This document shows positions 15,104-24,511 of a stretch of 64,000 nt of DNA, piece after piece. Source of the stretch: an uncultured Paracoccaceae bacterium (GTDB lineage Bacteria > Pseudomonadota > Alphaproteobacteria > Rhodobacterales > Rhodobacteraceae); NCBI GenBank assembly GCA_951812305.1, contig CATOSB010000010.1:1-64000 (forward strand), in the 5' to 3' direction. The translations under genes and the position numbers were made by a program. Below the pieces are notes generated by a model, which did not search any database, was not told the DNA's origin, and saw only the letters and a list, made by a program, of their open reading frames with translations. Each line of letters starts with the position of its first letter. The first letter of the stretch is position 1.

Positions 15104-16703
15104 GTAACTCCCAAGCACCCCCCACGTTTGAGTGTTATTGTCAGTTTTATGGTGAGTCGAATTTGCCATTTTGCGCGTGTTTTTTTCTTTCTTGTCTGAA
15201 TTCTGTGGCGCCGGGTTGATTTCTCTGAATCAGTGGTGGGATGGATCAGGTTGCCGCCCTTGAACAACTTCTCGCCACGGCTCTGCGTCGGATCGCTGAG
15301 CTTGAAGCTGCGTTGGCGAGCATGGCGGAAGAGATCACGGACCTGCGCCGACAGTTGGCCAAGAACAGCAGCAATAGCAGCAAGCCCCCTTCAAGTGATG
15401 GCCTGAAGAAGCCAGCCCCGCGCAGCCTGCGTGGCAAATCCGGAAAGAAAAGTGGCGGCCAAGTTGGCCACCGGGGCGACACCCTGCGCCAGACGTCAAC
15501 ACCCGACTTTGTCGAACGGCATGAGGCGACGCATTGCAGCGCCTGTCAGAGCGCCCTGACGGCGGAGATGGTGAAAGGGATCGAGAAGCGTCAGGTGTTC
15601 GACTTGCCTGCGCCACGCCTGGAGGTCACCGAGCATCAGGCGGCGGTTTATTGTTGCGACCATTGTCGAGCCACGACGACGGCTGGCTTTCCCGATGGCG
15701 TGGCCGCGCATGTGCAATATGGCACGCGCATGCGGGCAGTGGCGGTCTATTGCAATGTTCAGCAGCTGATACCCGAGGATCGGGTCTGCCAGCTTATGCG
15801 CGACCTGTTTGGGGCCACCAGCTTGTGCGCGGCCAGCGTGACCAACTGGACGCGCGGCGCGGCAAATAAGATGGGTGTCGTGGTTGAACACATTCTCGCC
15901 CGGCTTGCCGAAGGCGGCGTTCGGCATCTGGACGAGACCGGACTTCGTGTTGCCGGCAAGCTGCACTGGCTGCACACGATCTGCGATACCGCCTTCACCC
16001 ATTACCGCATCAGCGCCAAACGCGGTGCTGTTCCAACCTTCCTGACCGGCGGGACGATCATTCATGATCACTGGAAACCCTACTACGCCCATATGAGCGG
16101 AGTGGACGCCCACGCCCTCTGCGGGGCGCATCACTTGCGCGAACTCAAGGCCATCGAAGAGATCGAAAAAGAGCCTTGGGCGACGGAGATGAGCGCAGTG
16201 CTTCATAGCGCCAATCAGCTCAGATGCGCGGCTCAGGATCAAGGCGAGACCGAACTCCCGGAACTGGTTCGCCAGGGTATAGTCACCAGATACATGGCGA
16301 TCCTCGCCAAGGGGCTCGCCTTCCACGAACGCCAGCCCCCGCTGGCCAAAAGCCCCGGCACCCGCGGCCGAAAAGCCAGGCGGCCAGGCCACAACCTGCT
16401 CCTCCGCCTGCGTGACTACCGCGATGACGTTTTGCGATTCATCGCCGACTTCGCGGTCCCATTCACAAACAATCAGGCCGAACAGGACCTGCGCATGATG
16501 AAGCTGCGCATGAAAATCTCGGGCACCTTCCGCACCCTCGAGGGCGCGCGGGTCTTCGCCGACATCAGGTCCGTCATCTCGACGGCCAGAAAACACCGGT
16601 TCAACATCCTGGAAATCCTGACCCTGTCACCACCTCAGATCATCGCACGGCTCTGACGGAACAAAACCCCGCAACCCTATCGGACAGGGTGCTTGGGAGT
16701 TAC
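15104..16703 (+). mobile_element. IS66-family element (ISBst12-like), copy 2, uninterrupted
   Basis: 1,600 bp between gtaactcccaagcacc (15104) and its mirror ending at 16703. Nearly identical to copy 1 apart from the missing IS4 insert, one base in a T-run and one codon in tnpC. Left flank is the replication origin; right flank is the inside of an IS21 istA gene. No 8 bp duplication is present, so a deletion or recombination has occurred beside it. Confidence 0.93.
15241..16656 (+). CDS. tnpC: IS66-family transposase TnpC, copy 2
   Basis: 471 residues, same as copy 1 except Gln365 (codon cag at 16333-16335). The coiled coil, CxxC pairs and the DDE residues Asp231, Asp276 and Glu414 are all present. 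This copy keeps its natural 137 bp leader from the left end and is the more likely of the two to be expressed from IS66's own signals. Confidence 0.95.
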   Translation: MDQVAALEQLLATALRRIAELEAALASMAEEITDLRRQLAKNSSNSSKPPSSDGLKKPAPRSLRGKSGKKSGGQVGHRGDTLRQTSTPDFVERHEATHCSACQSALTAEMVKGIEKRQVFDLPAPRLEVTEHQAAVYCCDHCRATTTAGFPDGVAAHVQYGTRMRAVAVYCNVQQLIPEDRVCQLMRDLFGATSLCAASVTNWTRGAANKMGVVVEHILARLAEGGVRHLDETGLRVAGKLHWLHTICDTAFTHYRISAKRGAVPTFLTGGTIIHDHWKPYYAHMSGVDAHALCGAHHLRELKAIEEIEKEPWATEMSAVLHSANQLRCAAQDQGETELPELVRQGIVTRYMAILAKGLAFHERQPPLAKSPGTRGRKARRPGHNLLLRLRDYRDDVLRFIADFAVPFTNNQAEQDLRMMKLRMKISGTFRTLEGARVFADIRSVISTARKHRFNILEILTLSPPQIIARL

Positions 16704-17598
16704 GAACCTGGATCAATCCGCGCAGGCCGACCTGACCGATCGCGTTGACGCGCTGTGTCGCCATTACGGCATGGCGCCGTCGCGCAACACCAAGGGTGTG
16801 GCCCATGAGAACGGCGCCATCGAAGGCCCCCATGGCCATCTGAAGCGCGCCATTGAGGATGCGCTGATCATGCGCGGTTCCCGCGACTTCGGGACACTGG
16901 GCGCCTATCGCGGCTTCATCGACGAGATCGTGGGCCGGATCAATGCCCGCAATGCCAAGCGTATCGACATCGAGCGCGCCAGTCTCAAACCGTTGCCCGT
17001 CCGGCGGACCACGGATTATGAAGAAGTCCCGGTGCGCGTCACATCATCGGGTGGCTTCCTGCTGAAGAAGGTCTTCTACACCGTCCCCTCCCGGCTGATC
17101 GGGCATCAACTGCGGGTCCGGCTTTACGATGACCGGCTCGATCTGTTTCTCGGGTCCACCTTCCTGCAAACGCTGCCCCGCGGACGCGCCACACCCAGCG
17201 GCAGCCACGGACACGTGGTCAACTACCGCCACGTCATTCATTCGCTGCGCAGGAAACCCATGGCGTTGATGGGGCTGGTCTATCGGGACCAGCTGTTTCC
17301 GCGCCGGGCCTTCCGCGACATGTTCGCGGCCCTGCTGGAACAGACCGGCGAAAAGGCGGCCTGCCGAATGACGGTCGATCTTCTGGCCCTGGCTCATGAC
17401 CGCGGCTGCGAAGCCGAACTGGCGGCCCAACTCGAAGAGGATATGCGTCAGCGACGACTGCCCGACATCCAGGCCCTGCGCACACTCTTTGCGCCGCCGC
17501 CCGACACTCTGCCGGGGATCAACGTGCAGTTGGCCGACCTCTCGTCCTACGACCGGCTGGTGGGCAATGCCACGATCACCGGGGAGGCCGCAGCATGA
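16704..17598 (+). pseudogene. istA: IS21 transposase IstA, C-terminal part
   Basis: About 297 residues from the IS66 junction: KGVAHENGAIEGPHGHLKRA includes the final catalytic Glu of the DDE core, followed by the IstA C-terminal domain (LPVRRTTDYEEVPVRVTSSG, TVPSRLIGHQLRVRLYDDR). The HTH and first two catalytic Asp residues are gone. The stop overlaps the istB start (17595), the normal IS21 arrangement. Confidence 0.9.
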
Positions 17599-18444
17599 CA
17601 TCGCACGAAATCGATGCCGCTCGTCTCACCCTTGCCCTGAACGAGCTGCGGCTGCCCGCCATCAAGGTGCTCTGGCCACGCTTCGCCGAACAGGCCGACA
17701 AGGAAGGCTGGTGTGCCGCCCGCCTGCTCAGCGCCCTGGTGGAACATGAACTGGCCGAACGCGACCGCCGCCGGATCGCCCGCCATCTCGCCCAAGCCCG
17801 CCTGTTGCCCGGCAAGACCATCGAGACGTTCGACTTCGCCGCCGTCCCCATGCTCTCCAAGGCACATGTCAATGCCATCACTGCCGGCGACAGCTGGATC
17901 GGAAAGGGCGACAATATCCTGTTGTTCGGCCCGCCGGGGGTCGGCAAGTCGCATCTCAGTTCGGCCATCGGGCTGGCGCTGGTGGAGAATGGCTACCGCG
18001 TGCTCTTCACCCGCACCACCGATCTGGTTCAGAAGCTCCAGCTGGCGCGCCGCGACCTCGCCCTCGAAAGCGCCATTGCAAAGCTCGACAAGTTCCACCT
18101 GCTGATCCTCGACGACATCGCCTATGTCACCAAGGATCAGGCCGAAACCAGCGTGCTCTTCGAACTCATCAGCGTGCGCTACGAGCGCCGCTCCATGCTC
18201 CTTCTCGGCGATTGCTTTGCAATCACCTGCCAGGCAATGGATCACCGCCAATCAGCCTTTCGGCGCCTGGGACAAGATCTTCCCCGACCCGGCGATGACC
18301 CTGGCCGCCGTCGACCGACTGGTCCACCACGCGACCATCTTCGAGATGAATGTCGAGAGTTATCGACGCAAGGCCGCGGAAAGGGCCAAAGGGCCCGGCC
18401 GGCCCCCACAAAAGGCGTCACCGGCCGACATGACCGCAGATTGA
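17595..18444 (+). pseudogene. istB: IS21 helper ATPase IstB, frameshifted by a 40 bp insertion
   Basis: The N-terminal part is normal: Walker A FGPPGVGKSHLSSA and LLILDDIAYVTK (Walker B). After YERRSMLL a 40 bp insertion (18201-18240) shifts the frame. The proper C-terminus (ITANQPFGAWDKIFPDPAM, then VDRLVHHATIFEMN) continues in another frame to the stop at 18442-18444. Without the insert the gene would encode about 270 residues, normal IstB size. Confidence 0.88.
18201..18240. other. 40 bp insertion with hairpin inside istB
   Basis: Removing these 40 bases restores ATG-CTC-ATC-ACC-GCC (MLITA), the conserved istB reading. The insert carries the small hairpin GATTGC-TTT-GCAATC. Its origin is unknown; it is too short for an insertion element and has no clear target repeat. 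Confidence 0.75.
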
Positions 18445-18573
18445 CGCTCCGCGACAAACACAAGCGACAAACCCCTTGCACGCGACAGAAGAAACGTCCA
18501 TCGTCCTCTTGCTGCGGCCAAGGATTCTCATCCTGATTGACGCGCACTTCTCACCCAGATTGTCGCGCTACAG

Positions 18574-19275
18574 TTACGCGCGGCAGAGGCCTGTGTGGGG
18601 TTCTCAGGGCGACCTGAACGAGCCGCAGAGTTGCGCGATGCGGTCCATTTGTTGCGTCCCGGAGACTTGCCCGGCCCCGCAGGCGAAACCTATCTATGTT
18701 GGCGGCGGGCCGTGGAACGTTCGGTGTCGGTTGGGGCACTAAGCCGGGCCTTGCCGGATCTGGTCCCCGAGGCGATTGGGACCTGGCTGGACGCAGGGCA
18801 GGGGGCTCCGGTTGCGCGGGCTGCGTCCGTTCTAGAGGCGGTTCTGTCCGAAACCCCACAGGGAGACATCGCTGCCCTGATCCTGGCAGATGCCACCTTG
18901 GCGCAAGCCCTGGGTTGGGATCATGTGGTCCCGTTGCTGACTGCCGGGCTGAAGCGCCGTGATCTGCGCAAGATCGGAGAAGACCTGCGGCTTGCCTGTC
19001 ACCAGGCAGTGGTGGCGTCTGCCACAGAGACTGTGCGCCTGGCTGCCGACCTGGCCCGGCGGGCAGCGCGGTTGAACGCAGTCGCGCCCAAACTGCGGGC
19101 AAAGGGTGCCGACGAGGCCGTTGCGATGTTCTTGGCCCGCGATGCTGTGGCTCCGACCGCGCTGACCTCGCTGCGATCCGACCGCGCCGCGCGACGGTTC
19201 TGCGACCGGCTGGTCGAACTCGGCGCCGTACGCGAGTTGACCGGGCGGGATACGTTTCGCCTCTACGGTCTTTAG
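18574..19275 (+). pseudogene. DUF1403-family protein, N-terminus removed by IS21
   Basis: The frame is open from the IS21 edge (LRAAEACVGFSGRPERAAEL) through PGDLPGPAGETYLCWRRAVE to the stop at 19273-19275, 233 residues. DUF1403 proteins of Rhizobiales and Rhodobacterales are roughly 300 residues, so the first part is missing. An internal ATG does not exist before the conserved region, so a functional product is unlikely. The partner ScpB-like gene follows after 2 bp, a pairing often seen on plasmids. Confidence 0.75.
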
Positions 19276-19277
19276 CA

Positions 19278-19868
19278 ATGCCGAAGGACCGTCCAGAAAC
19301 CGAGCTCGATCGCGAGCTGGAGGACATGCCTCCAGAGCTGCGCTGGCGCGAATGGATGCGTCGGATCGAGGCTGTGCTCTTCGCCAGCGCCAAGCCGGTG
19401 CCGCGTGAAGACCTGGCGCGCGTGGTGGGGAAGGGACCCTCGGTCGATCTCCTGATTGAGGACCTCATCGCCGATCTCGAGGGTCGATCCTTCGAAGTTG
19501 CTCAAGTTGCGGGCGGATGGTTGCTGCGCACTCGAACGGCCTACGCGCCGGCGATCCGCGCCGCGGCGGATGTAGGCGACCAGGACCTCGACCTCCGCGA
19601 GTTCGATGTCGCGGTGCTGGCCGCAATCGCTTACCACCAGCCGATCACCCGCGACGGGCTGAAGGACATCTTCGGCAAGGAGATTAGCCGCGATCTCATC
19701 GGTCGACTGCATGCCCGCGATCTCGTCGGAACCGGACCGCGGTCGCCGCGTCGTGGGGCGCCATACACCTATGTCACCACCGAGCAGTTTCTGGTGGGGT
19801 TCGACTTGGAGACGCTCGAGGACCTTCCAGATCGGGAGCAGATGGCGGACGCAGGTCTCGCTGAATGA
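19278..19868 (+). CDS. scpB: ScpB-like protein (SMC-associated winged helix)
   Basis: 196 residues with two winged-helix units: EAVLFASAKPVPREDLARVV, GGWLLRTRTAYAP, and VLAAIAYHQPITRDGLKDIF with LHARDLVGTGPRS at the end, the ScpB pattern. The start ATG is 2 bp after the DUF1403 stop. Chromosomal ScpB works in the SMC-ScpAB condensin complex. This plasmid version is paired with DUF1403 instead, so its actual partner is unknown. With its upstream gene and promoter cut by IS21 it may be unexpressed. Confidence 0.8.
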   Translation: MPKDRPETELDRELEDMPPELRWREWMRRIEAVLFASAKPVPREDLARVVGKGPSVDLLIEDLIADLEGRSFEVAQVAGGWLLRTRTAYAPAIRAAADVGDQDLDLREFDVAVLAAIAYHQPITRDGLKDIFGKEISRDLIGRLHARDLVGTGPRSPRRGAPYTYVTTEQFLVGFDLETLEDLPDREQMADAGLAE

Positions 19869-19920
19869 TCAGAGAGGCATATTCGTTGGGCGAGCGGCGT
19901 GTCTTTCAGGACAGTGCTAG

Positions 19921-20055
19921 GGAAGCACCGCAAAATGTGGGGCAGATGCTGGCAGAGCGCGTCGATCCAAGGGTGTTTCAAGGCAGTCTTTTAAAGTCCT
20001 GACCAGCTAAAGGTTCTCCAGCGAAACGTCTGCCCCACATTTTGCGGTACACTCC
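19921..20055. repeat. MITE-like element, copy 1 of 2
   Basis: The ends ACCGCAAAATGTGGGGCAG (19927) and its mirror (to 20048) frame a ~95 bp centre that is closely similar to the element at 29901-30036. Here the outermost bases of the left end have diverged, while the right end keeps GGTACACTCC. No coding capacity. Confidence 0.85.
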
Positions 20056-20433
20056 TATATGCGCCCCTTCGCCCCTATGGGGCGAACCCGCGCCTCCCAC
20101 CACAAAGGAGGCTTCAGGACTCACCAAAAGCAGATGCGCAAATCGGAGAGGCGTCCTTGCTTTCATGAAGCCCTAAGACCATCACGAACCCCGCCACAAG
20201 GGGTGGGTGCTAGCCATGCTCAGATGCTTCGCATCCTGCGCGTGGCTCCGCTCCCGCTTTGCGCCCTTGCAGCGTGAACCGTGCTGTTCTTTTTTCGGGC
20301 TCAAGCAAGGGACGGCTCCGAAAGCAGATCAACTTTCACTTCTCGCCGAGGTTCCTGACGGATAGCGCAACGCACCAAACCGACAGGACGGCGCTTCGAC
20401 CCCCATGGGGTGTAAGGCAAATACAGGGGATAA
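20056..20433. other. 378 bp without a recognised gene
   Basis: No convincing coding region. Contains a small hairpin GATGC-TTC-GCATC near 20223-20235 and, at about 20248, TTTGCGCCCTTG, which resembles the core of MOBQ nic sites but without a flanking inverted repeat. Ends at the TA target of the IS630. Confidence 0.35.
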
Positions 20434-20435
20434 TA

Positions 20436-21600
20436 CCAAGGGTGCTTCAAAATGACTCAGCTATGGATTTTGGGTACCGCCTGAGGTGCTGAGGTGATTC
20501 AAGATTGGCAAAGGAGACCACCGATGCCAGCCAGGATACCGATGCGAGCCGATTTTACCGCCAATGATCTGCGCAAGCTTGCCGCAGAGAGTTCTGATGC
20601 CCGGCAGAGCCGACGGCTTTTGTCGCTTGCCGCTATCGCCGATGGCATGTCGCGTGGGGCTGCGGCCCGCATTGGCGGGATGGACCGGCAAACGCTCAGG
20701 GACTGGGTGCTCCGTTTCAACGCTGATGGTCCAGCGGGGCTGCTGGATCGGCAGCGAGGAGGCTCGCGATCCCGCCTTGACAATGCGCAACTGGATGAAC
20801 TGGCGGCTCTTGTCGAGACCGGTCCTGATCCTGAAAAGGACGGTGTCGTCCGCTGGCGGCGGGTCGATTTGAAGAATGTGATCAAGGCGCGTTTTGGCGT
20901 CGACTATCACGAGCGCCATGTGGGGCAGATTCTGCACAATCTGGGCTTTTCCCACATCAGCGCACGCCCTCAGCACCCGGGGCAGGACGTGCAGGTCATT
21001 GAGGATTTCAAAAAAACTTCGGCGACAATCTGAAGGAGACGCTTCAGGGGGTGCCGCCGGACAAACCCGTCGAAATCTGGTTCCAGGACGAGATGCGTCT
21101 CGGTCAGAAGAACACCCGCGTCCGCCAGTGGGCACGCAAGGGCACACGGCCCCGCCAGCCCGCCGATCAGCGTTACCAAAATGCGTATCTTTTTGGCGCC
21201 ATCTGCCCCGAACGCGGCACCGGCGCGGCGATCATGATGCCAGCAGCCGACACCTATGCGATGCAGCGCCACCTGGAAGAAATCAGCAAAATTGTCTCCG
21301 ATGGCGCCCACGCCGTCATCCTCATGGACCAAGCCGGCTGGCACACGACATCCGCTCTGGAAATCCCGCAAAACCTGTCGCTCATGTTTCTGCCGCCCAA
21401 ATCACCAGAGCTGAATCCAACCGAAAACATTTGGCAATATCTCCGCCAGACATGGCTCGCAAACCGGACGTTCGACACATATGACGCGATTCTCGACGCG
21501 GGGTGCGAGGCCTGGAACAACCTCATCGCAAGACCGCAAACCATCACATCCATCGCAAGCCGCAACTGGGCGAAAGTCGGTCAGATTGAATAACCCTTGG
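20436..21600 (+). mobile_element. IS630-family element A
   Basis: 1,165 bp with inverted ends CCAAGGGT... and ...ACCCTTGG, flanked by TA at 20434-20435 and 21601-21602, the IS630 hallmark. One transposase in two overlapping frames. Confidence 0.9.
20524..21593 (+). CDS. IS630-family transposase A (two frames, -1 shift)
   Basis: Frame one (20524-21033) carries the paired HTH domain (RRLLSLAAIADGMSRGAAAR, LRDWVLRFNADGPAGL, HVGQILHNLGFSHIS). Frame two, read from about 21016 to 21593, carries the DDE part: VEIWFQDEMRLGQKNT, VILMDQAGWHTTSAL and FLPPKSPELNPTENIWQYLR. The frames join by a -1 shift at the seven-A tract TTCAAAAAAACTTC (about 21007-21020). Programmed slippage there is the usual way IS630 relatives make the full ~355-residue enzyme. 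All catalytic residues are present. Confidence 0.88.
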
Positions 21601-21629
21601 TATAACTTCTTTGCTTAGAAAGAAAAATT

Positions 21630-21653
21630 TGACACGTGGTAACGTATGTGTCA
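21630..21653. promoter_or_regulatory. Candidate HigA operator
   Basis: TGACAC and GTGTCA are separated by 12 bp directly upstream of the higB start, inside the expected promoter. The IS630 ends only 28 bp upstream, so the -35 region may now lie in the insertion element. Confidence 0.45.
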
Positions 21654-21665
21654 CCATGACTTCTT

Positions 21666-21995
21666 ATGGTTGAACTCGTTGTCTATGTCACTGAAGAGGG
21701 AAAAGCACCGTTCGAGGACTGGTTTACCAAGCTCGATACGGCCGCAGCCCTGAAGGTTAGAACCGCGCTCGCGCGGGTTGAGACCGGCAACCTGGGCGAT
21801 GTGAAGCCCGTAGGGCAGGGCGTATCCGAACGGCGCATCGCCTTCGGCCCAGGCTATCGCGTCTATTTTGGCCAAGATGGCGACAAGCTTGTGATTTTGC
21901 TCTGTGGTGGCACGAAGAAACGCCAGTCCAAGGACATCGAGCAAGCCAAGGCATTTTGGGACGACTACAAAAACCGAAAACAGAAAGGAGACTGA
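21666..21995 (+). CDS. higB: HigB/RelE-type toxin (Gp49-like)
   Basis: 109 residues. VVYVTEEGKAPFEDWFTKLD, ALARVETGNLGDVKPVGQGV, RIAFGPGYRVYFGQDGDKLV and LLCGGTKKRQSKDIEQAKAF match the 'addiction module killer' family of RelE-like mRNA interferases. The toxin precedes the antitoxin, the HigBA order. The antitoxin start is 1 bp after its stop. It stands at the head of the defence-like island; such pairs often accompany restriction genes. Confidence 0.92.
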   Translation: MVELVVYVTEEGKAPFEDWFTKLDTAAALKVRTALARVETGNLGDVKPVGQGVSERRIAFGPGYRVYFGQDGDKLVILLCGGTKKRQSKDIEQAKAFWDDYKNRKQKGD

Positions 21996-21996
21996 C

Positions 21997-22326
21997 ATGC
22001 CACTGACCAAAGATTTCAAAGAAACCATCAAGGCGCGCGCCGAGCGCGATCCTGAGTTTCGCGTTGGCCTGTTCCGTGAAGCGATCGAGGCAATGCTCAG
22101 CGACGATCTCGAAACAGGCAAGGTGCTGCTGCGTGACTACGTGAACGCCACCGTGGGCTTCGAGACACTTGCCGAGGACATGCAAAAAGACCCCAAGAGC
22201 TTGATGCGCATGCTCAGTGCCAAGGGAAACCCGCGCGCAGATAACCTGCTGGCCATGGTTGCCCGCCTGAAGCAGCGCGAAGGCGTGTCCTTTTCGCTAA
22301 CACCGAACAACGGGCTTCACGCTTAA
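21997..22326 (+). CDS. higA: HigA-type antitoxin (Xre-like HTH)
   Basis: 109 residues from ATG 21997, preceded by AAAGGAGA. The N-terminal part binds the toxin (DFKETIKARAERDPEFRVGL, LREAIEAML-like), the C-terminal HTH reads TVGFETLAEDMQKDPKSLMR with MLSAKGNPRADNLLAMV. Probable repressor of its own operon through 21630-21653. Confidence 0.9.
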   Translation: MPLTKDFKETIKARAERDPEFRVGLFREAIEAMLSDDLETGKVLLRDYVNATVGFETLAEDMQKDPKSLMRMLSAKGNPRADNLLAMVARLKQREGVSFSLTPNNGLHA

Positions 22327-22468
22327 CCAAGCATTAAAAGCGCTTTGCATGCAAGCATGACTTCTTGTGTGTGGATAGCTCTCAGCAATTCCAAGTTTTG
22401 CAAGTGCAACGCTAATAACCGCCTGTTACTATTTCTAAAAACAAGACGACGACCAAGGGGAAACAGGC

Positions 22469-24511
22469 ATGAATGCTGTTGAGATTGAAGAAGCCATATC
22501 GGCATTGGCTGAGCTTCCATTCGACGCTGAAGAATTTCCTTTCGCTTTCTTGCTCGCTTTTGGAAACAAGGCGACCACCATCAAGCGCTTGCGCACCGGC
22601 TCTTCGAACAAATCCGACCTGGGCGGTGTTCTTCAGACCAACAACATTCATCTGAAAGTCTGCGGGGCAGGGGAGGTCACAACGACCCTTGCGCAACTCA
22701 AAGCCAGTCCCGCCACCACCAAGGCCAAGGCGAAATTCGTGCTGGCCACCGATGGCACTGATCTTGAGGCTGAAGACCTGACCACCGGCGAGACGATCGC
22801 CTGCGCTTACACCGACTTTCCCGATCACTTTGGCTTCTTCCTGCCCCTCGCAGGGATCAGCACCGTCAAACAAATCCGAGAGAGCGCCTTTGACATCAAG
22901 GCGACCGGCCGTCTCAACCGGCTCTATGTCGAGCTGTTGAAGGACAACCCCGAATGGGGCACGGCCGCGCGCCGCCACGACATGAACCATTTCATGGCGC
23001 GGCTGATCTTTTGCTTCTTCGCCGAAGACACCGACATCTTCACCGAGCCTGACCAGTTCACCGGCACGATCGAGCGCATGAGCGAGAAGGACAGCTCCAA
23101 CACCCATGAGGTGATCAGCGAGCTTTTCCGTGCCATGAACACCAAGGCCGACGATCGCACGGCGGCAGGCATTGCCCGTTGGGCGAATGTCTTTCCCTAC
23201 GTTAATGGCGGGCTGTTTTCCGGCGGAACAGACGTGCCGCGCTTTTCCAAGATCGCGCGATCATACCTGATCCATATCGGCAGCCTCGACTGGACCAAGA
23301 TCAATCCCGACATCTTCGGTTCGATGATCCAGGCCGTTGCCGATGATGAAGAGCGCGGCGCGCTTGGCATGCACTACACATCCGTGCCCAACATCCTGAA
23401 GGTGCTCAATCCGCTCTTCCTTGATGATTTGCGCGAAAAACTCGAAGAGGCGGGGGACAATCCCCGCAAGCTTTTGAACCTGCGTAACCGCATGGCCAAG
23501 ATCAGGGTTTTCGACCCCGCCTGCGGATCGGGCAACTTCCTTGTCATCGCCTACAAGGAAATGCGCGCCATCGAGGCTGAGATCAACGAACGGCGAGAAG
23601 AGGCCGATCGGCGCACGGAAATCCCGATCACCAACTTCCGAGGGATCGAGCTGAGGGACTTCCCCGCCGAGATCGCGCGGCTGGCGCTGATCATCGCCGA
23701 GTACCAGTGCGACGTGACCTATCGCGGTCAGAAGGAAGCGCTTGCCGAATTTCTGCCGCTTGATGCCATGAACTGGATCACTTGCGGCAATGCCTTGCGC
23801 CTCGACTGGTTGAGCATCTGTCCGCCGACAGGGACGGGCGTGAAGCACCATGCCGACGATCTGTTTATGTCGCCTGTCGATCAAGCCGAGATCGACTTCG
23901 AGAATGAAGGCGGCGAGACCTACATTTGTGGGAACCCACCGTTCAAAGGTACGCGCAAACAAAAGCCGTACGAGAAAGAAGACCTAGAACAGGTGTTTGG
24001 TGGGATCACTTCAAAGTGGAAAAACGTTGATTACGTGGGCGCATGGCTGATGAAGGCCGCCATTTACAATGATGTTTGCCATGCACCCTTCTCTTTCGTG
24101 GCCACGAATAGCATATGCCAGGGGCAGCAAGTGCCTATCACATGGGACTTGCTGTTGAAGCGCGGGTTTCGCATCCGCTTCGCGCACACTTCATTTACTT
24201 GGTCAAACCTTGCCGCAAATAAGGCGGGCGTCACCGTTGTTGTAACGGGCGTTGACCGTGATTCTGGTGGAGCACGATGGATTTACACGGGCGAAAACCG
24301 CCGCGAAGTGACAAATATAAATCCCTATCTTACGGAACACAATATTTCTGTCGTTCCGGCATCTAGGAGGCCAATCTTCTCAAAAGTCGCAATGGATTAC
24401 GGTGTCTATTATTCGAAGTCTGGAGGCTTAATCCTCGATGCCCAAGAGAAAGATTCTCTGCGCCAAGGAGGATTGTCGCATCGCTTTGTGCGGCGTTTCC
24501 TAGTCCCTTGA
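22469..24511 (+). pseudogene. MmeI-like DNA methyltransferase, 5' part (gene split by IS630)
   Basis: 678 native residues up to the IS630 insertion at 24503, then two foreign codons and a stop. The N-terminal region is MmeI/YeeA-like without a clear PD-(D/E)XK nuclease motif; AKFVLATDGTDLEAEDL sits where one might be. Motif I is FDPACGSGNFLVIAY (about residue 349), then FRGIELRDFPAEIARLALII, and motif IV ICGNPPFKGT (about 488), the adenine-N6 class. Removing the element and one TA joins RRFL to GSTEFINGKERF at 25742 and yields a 921-residue enzyme, the usual MmeI size. As it stands the target-recognition end is cut off. Confidence 0.9.

Larger units (their letters stand above)
16704..18572 (+). 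mobile_element. IS21-family element, 5' part deleted
   Basis: It begins inside istA directly at the IS66 edge. The right end, read inward as tgtagcgcgacaatctgg from 18572, contains the repeated attgacgcgc / attgtcgcgc blocks typical of IS21 termini and ends in CA. The left end and the N-terminal half of istA are missing, and istB is frameshifted, so the element is immobile. It interrupts a DUF1403 gene. Confidence 0.85.

Noticed and set aside
2593..16703. Composite transposon formed by the two direct IS66 copies
   Set aside because: No target duplication outside the pair, and the inner and outer flanks do not fit a single transposition event.
20240..20262. TTTGCGCCCTTG near 20248 as a second oriT
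   Set aside because: It has the MOBQ-like core but lacks a flanking inverted repeat and transfer genes nearby; chance match is likely.
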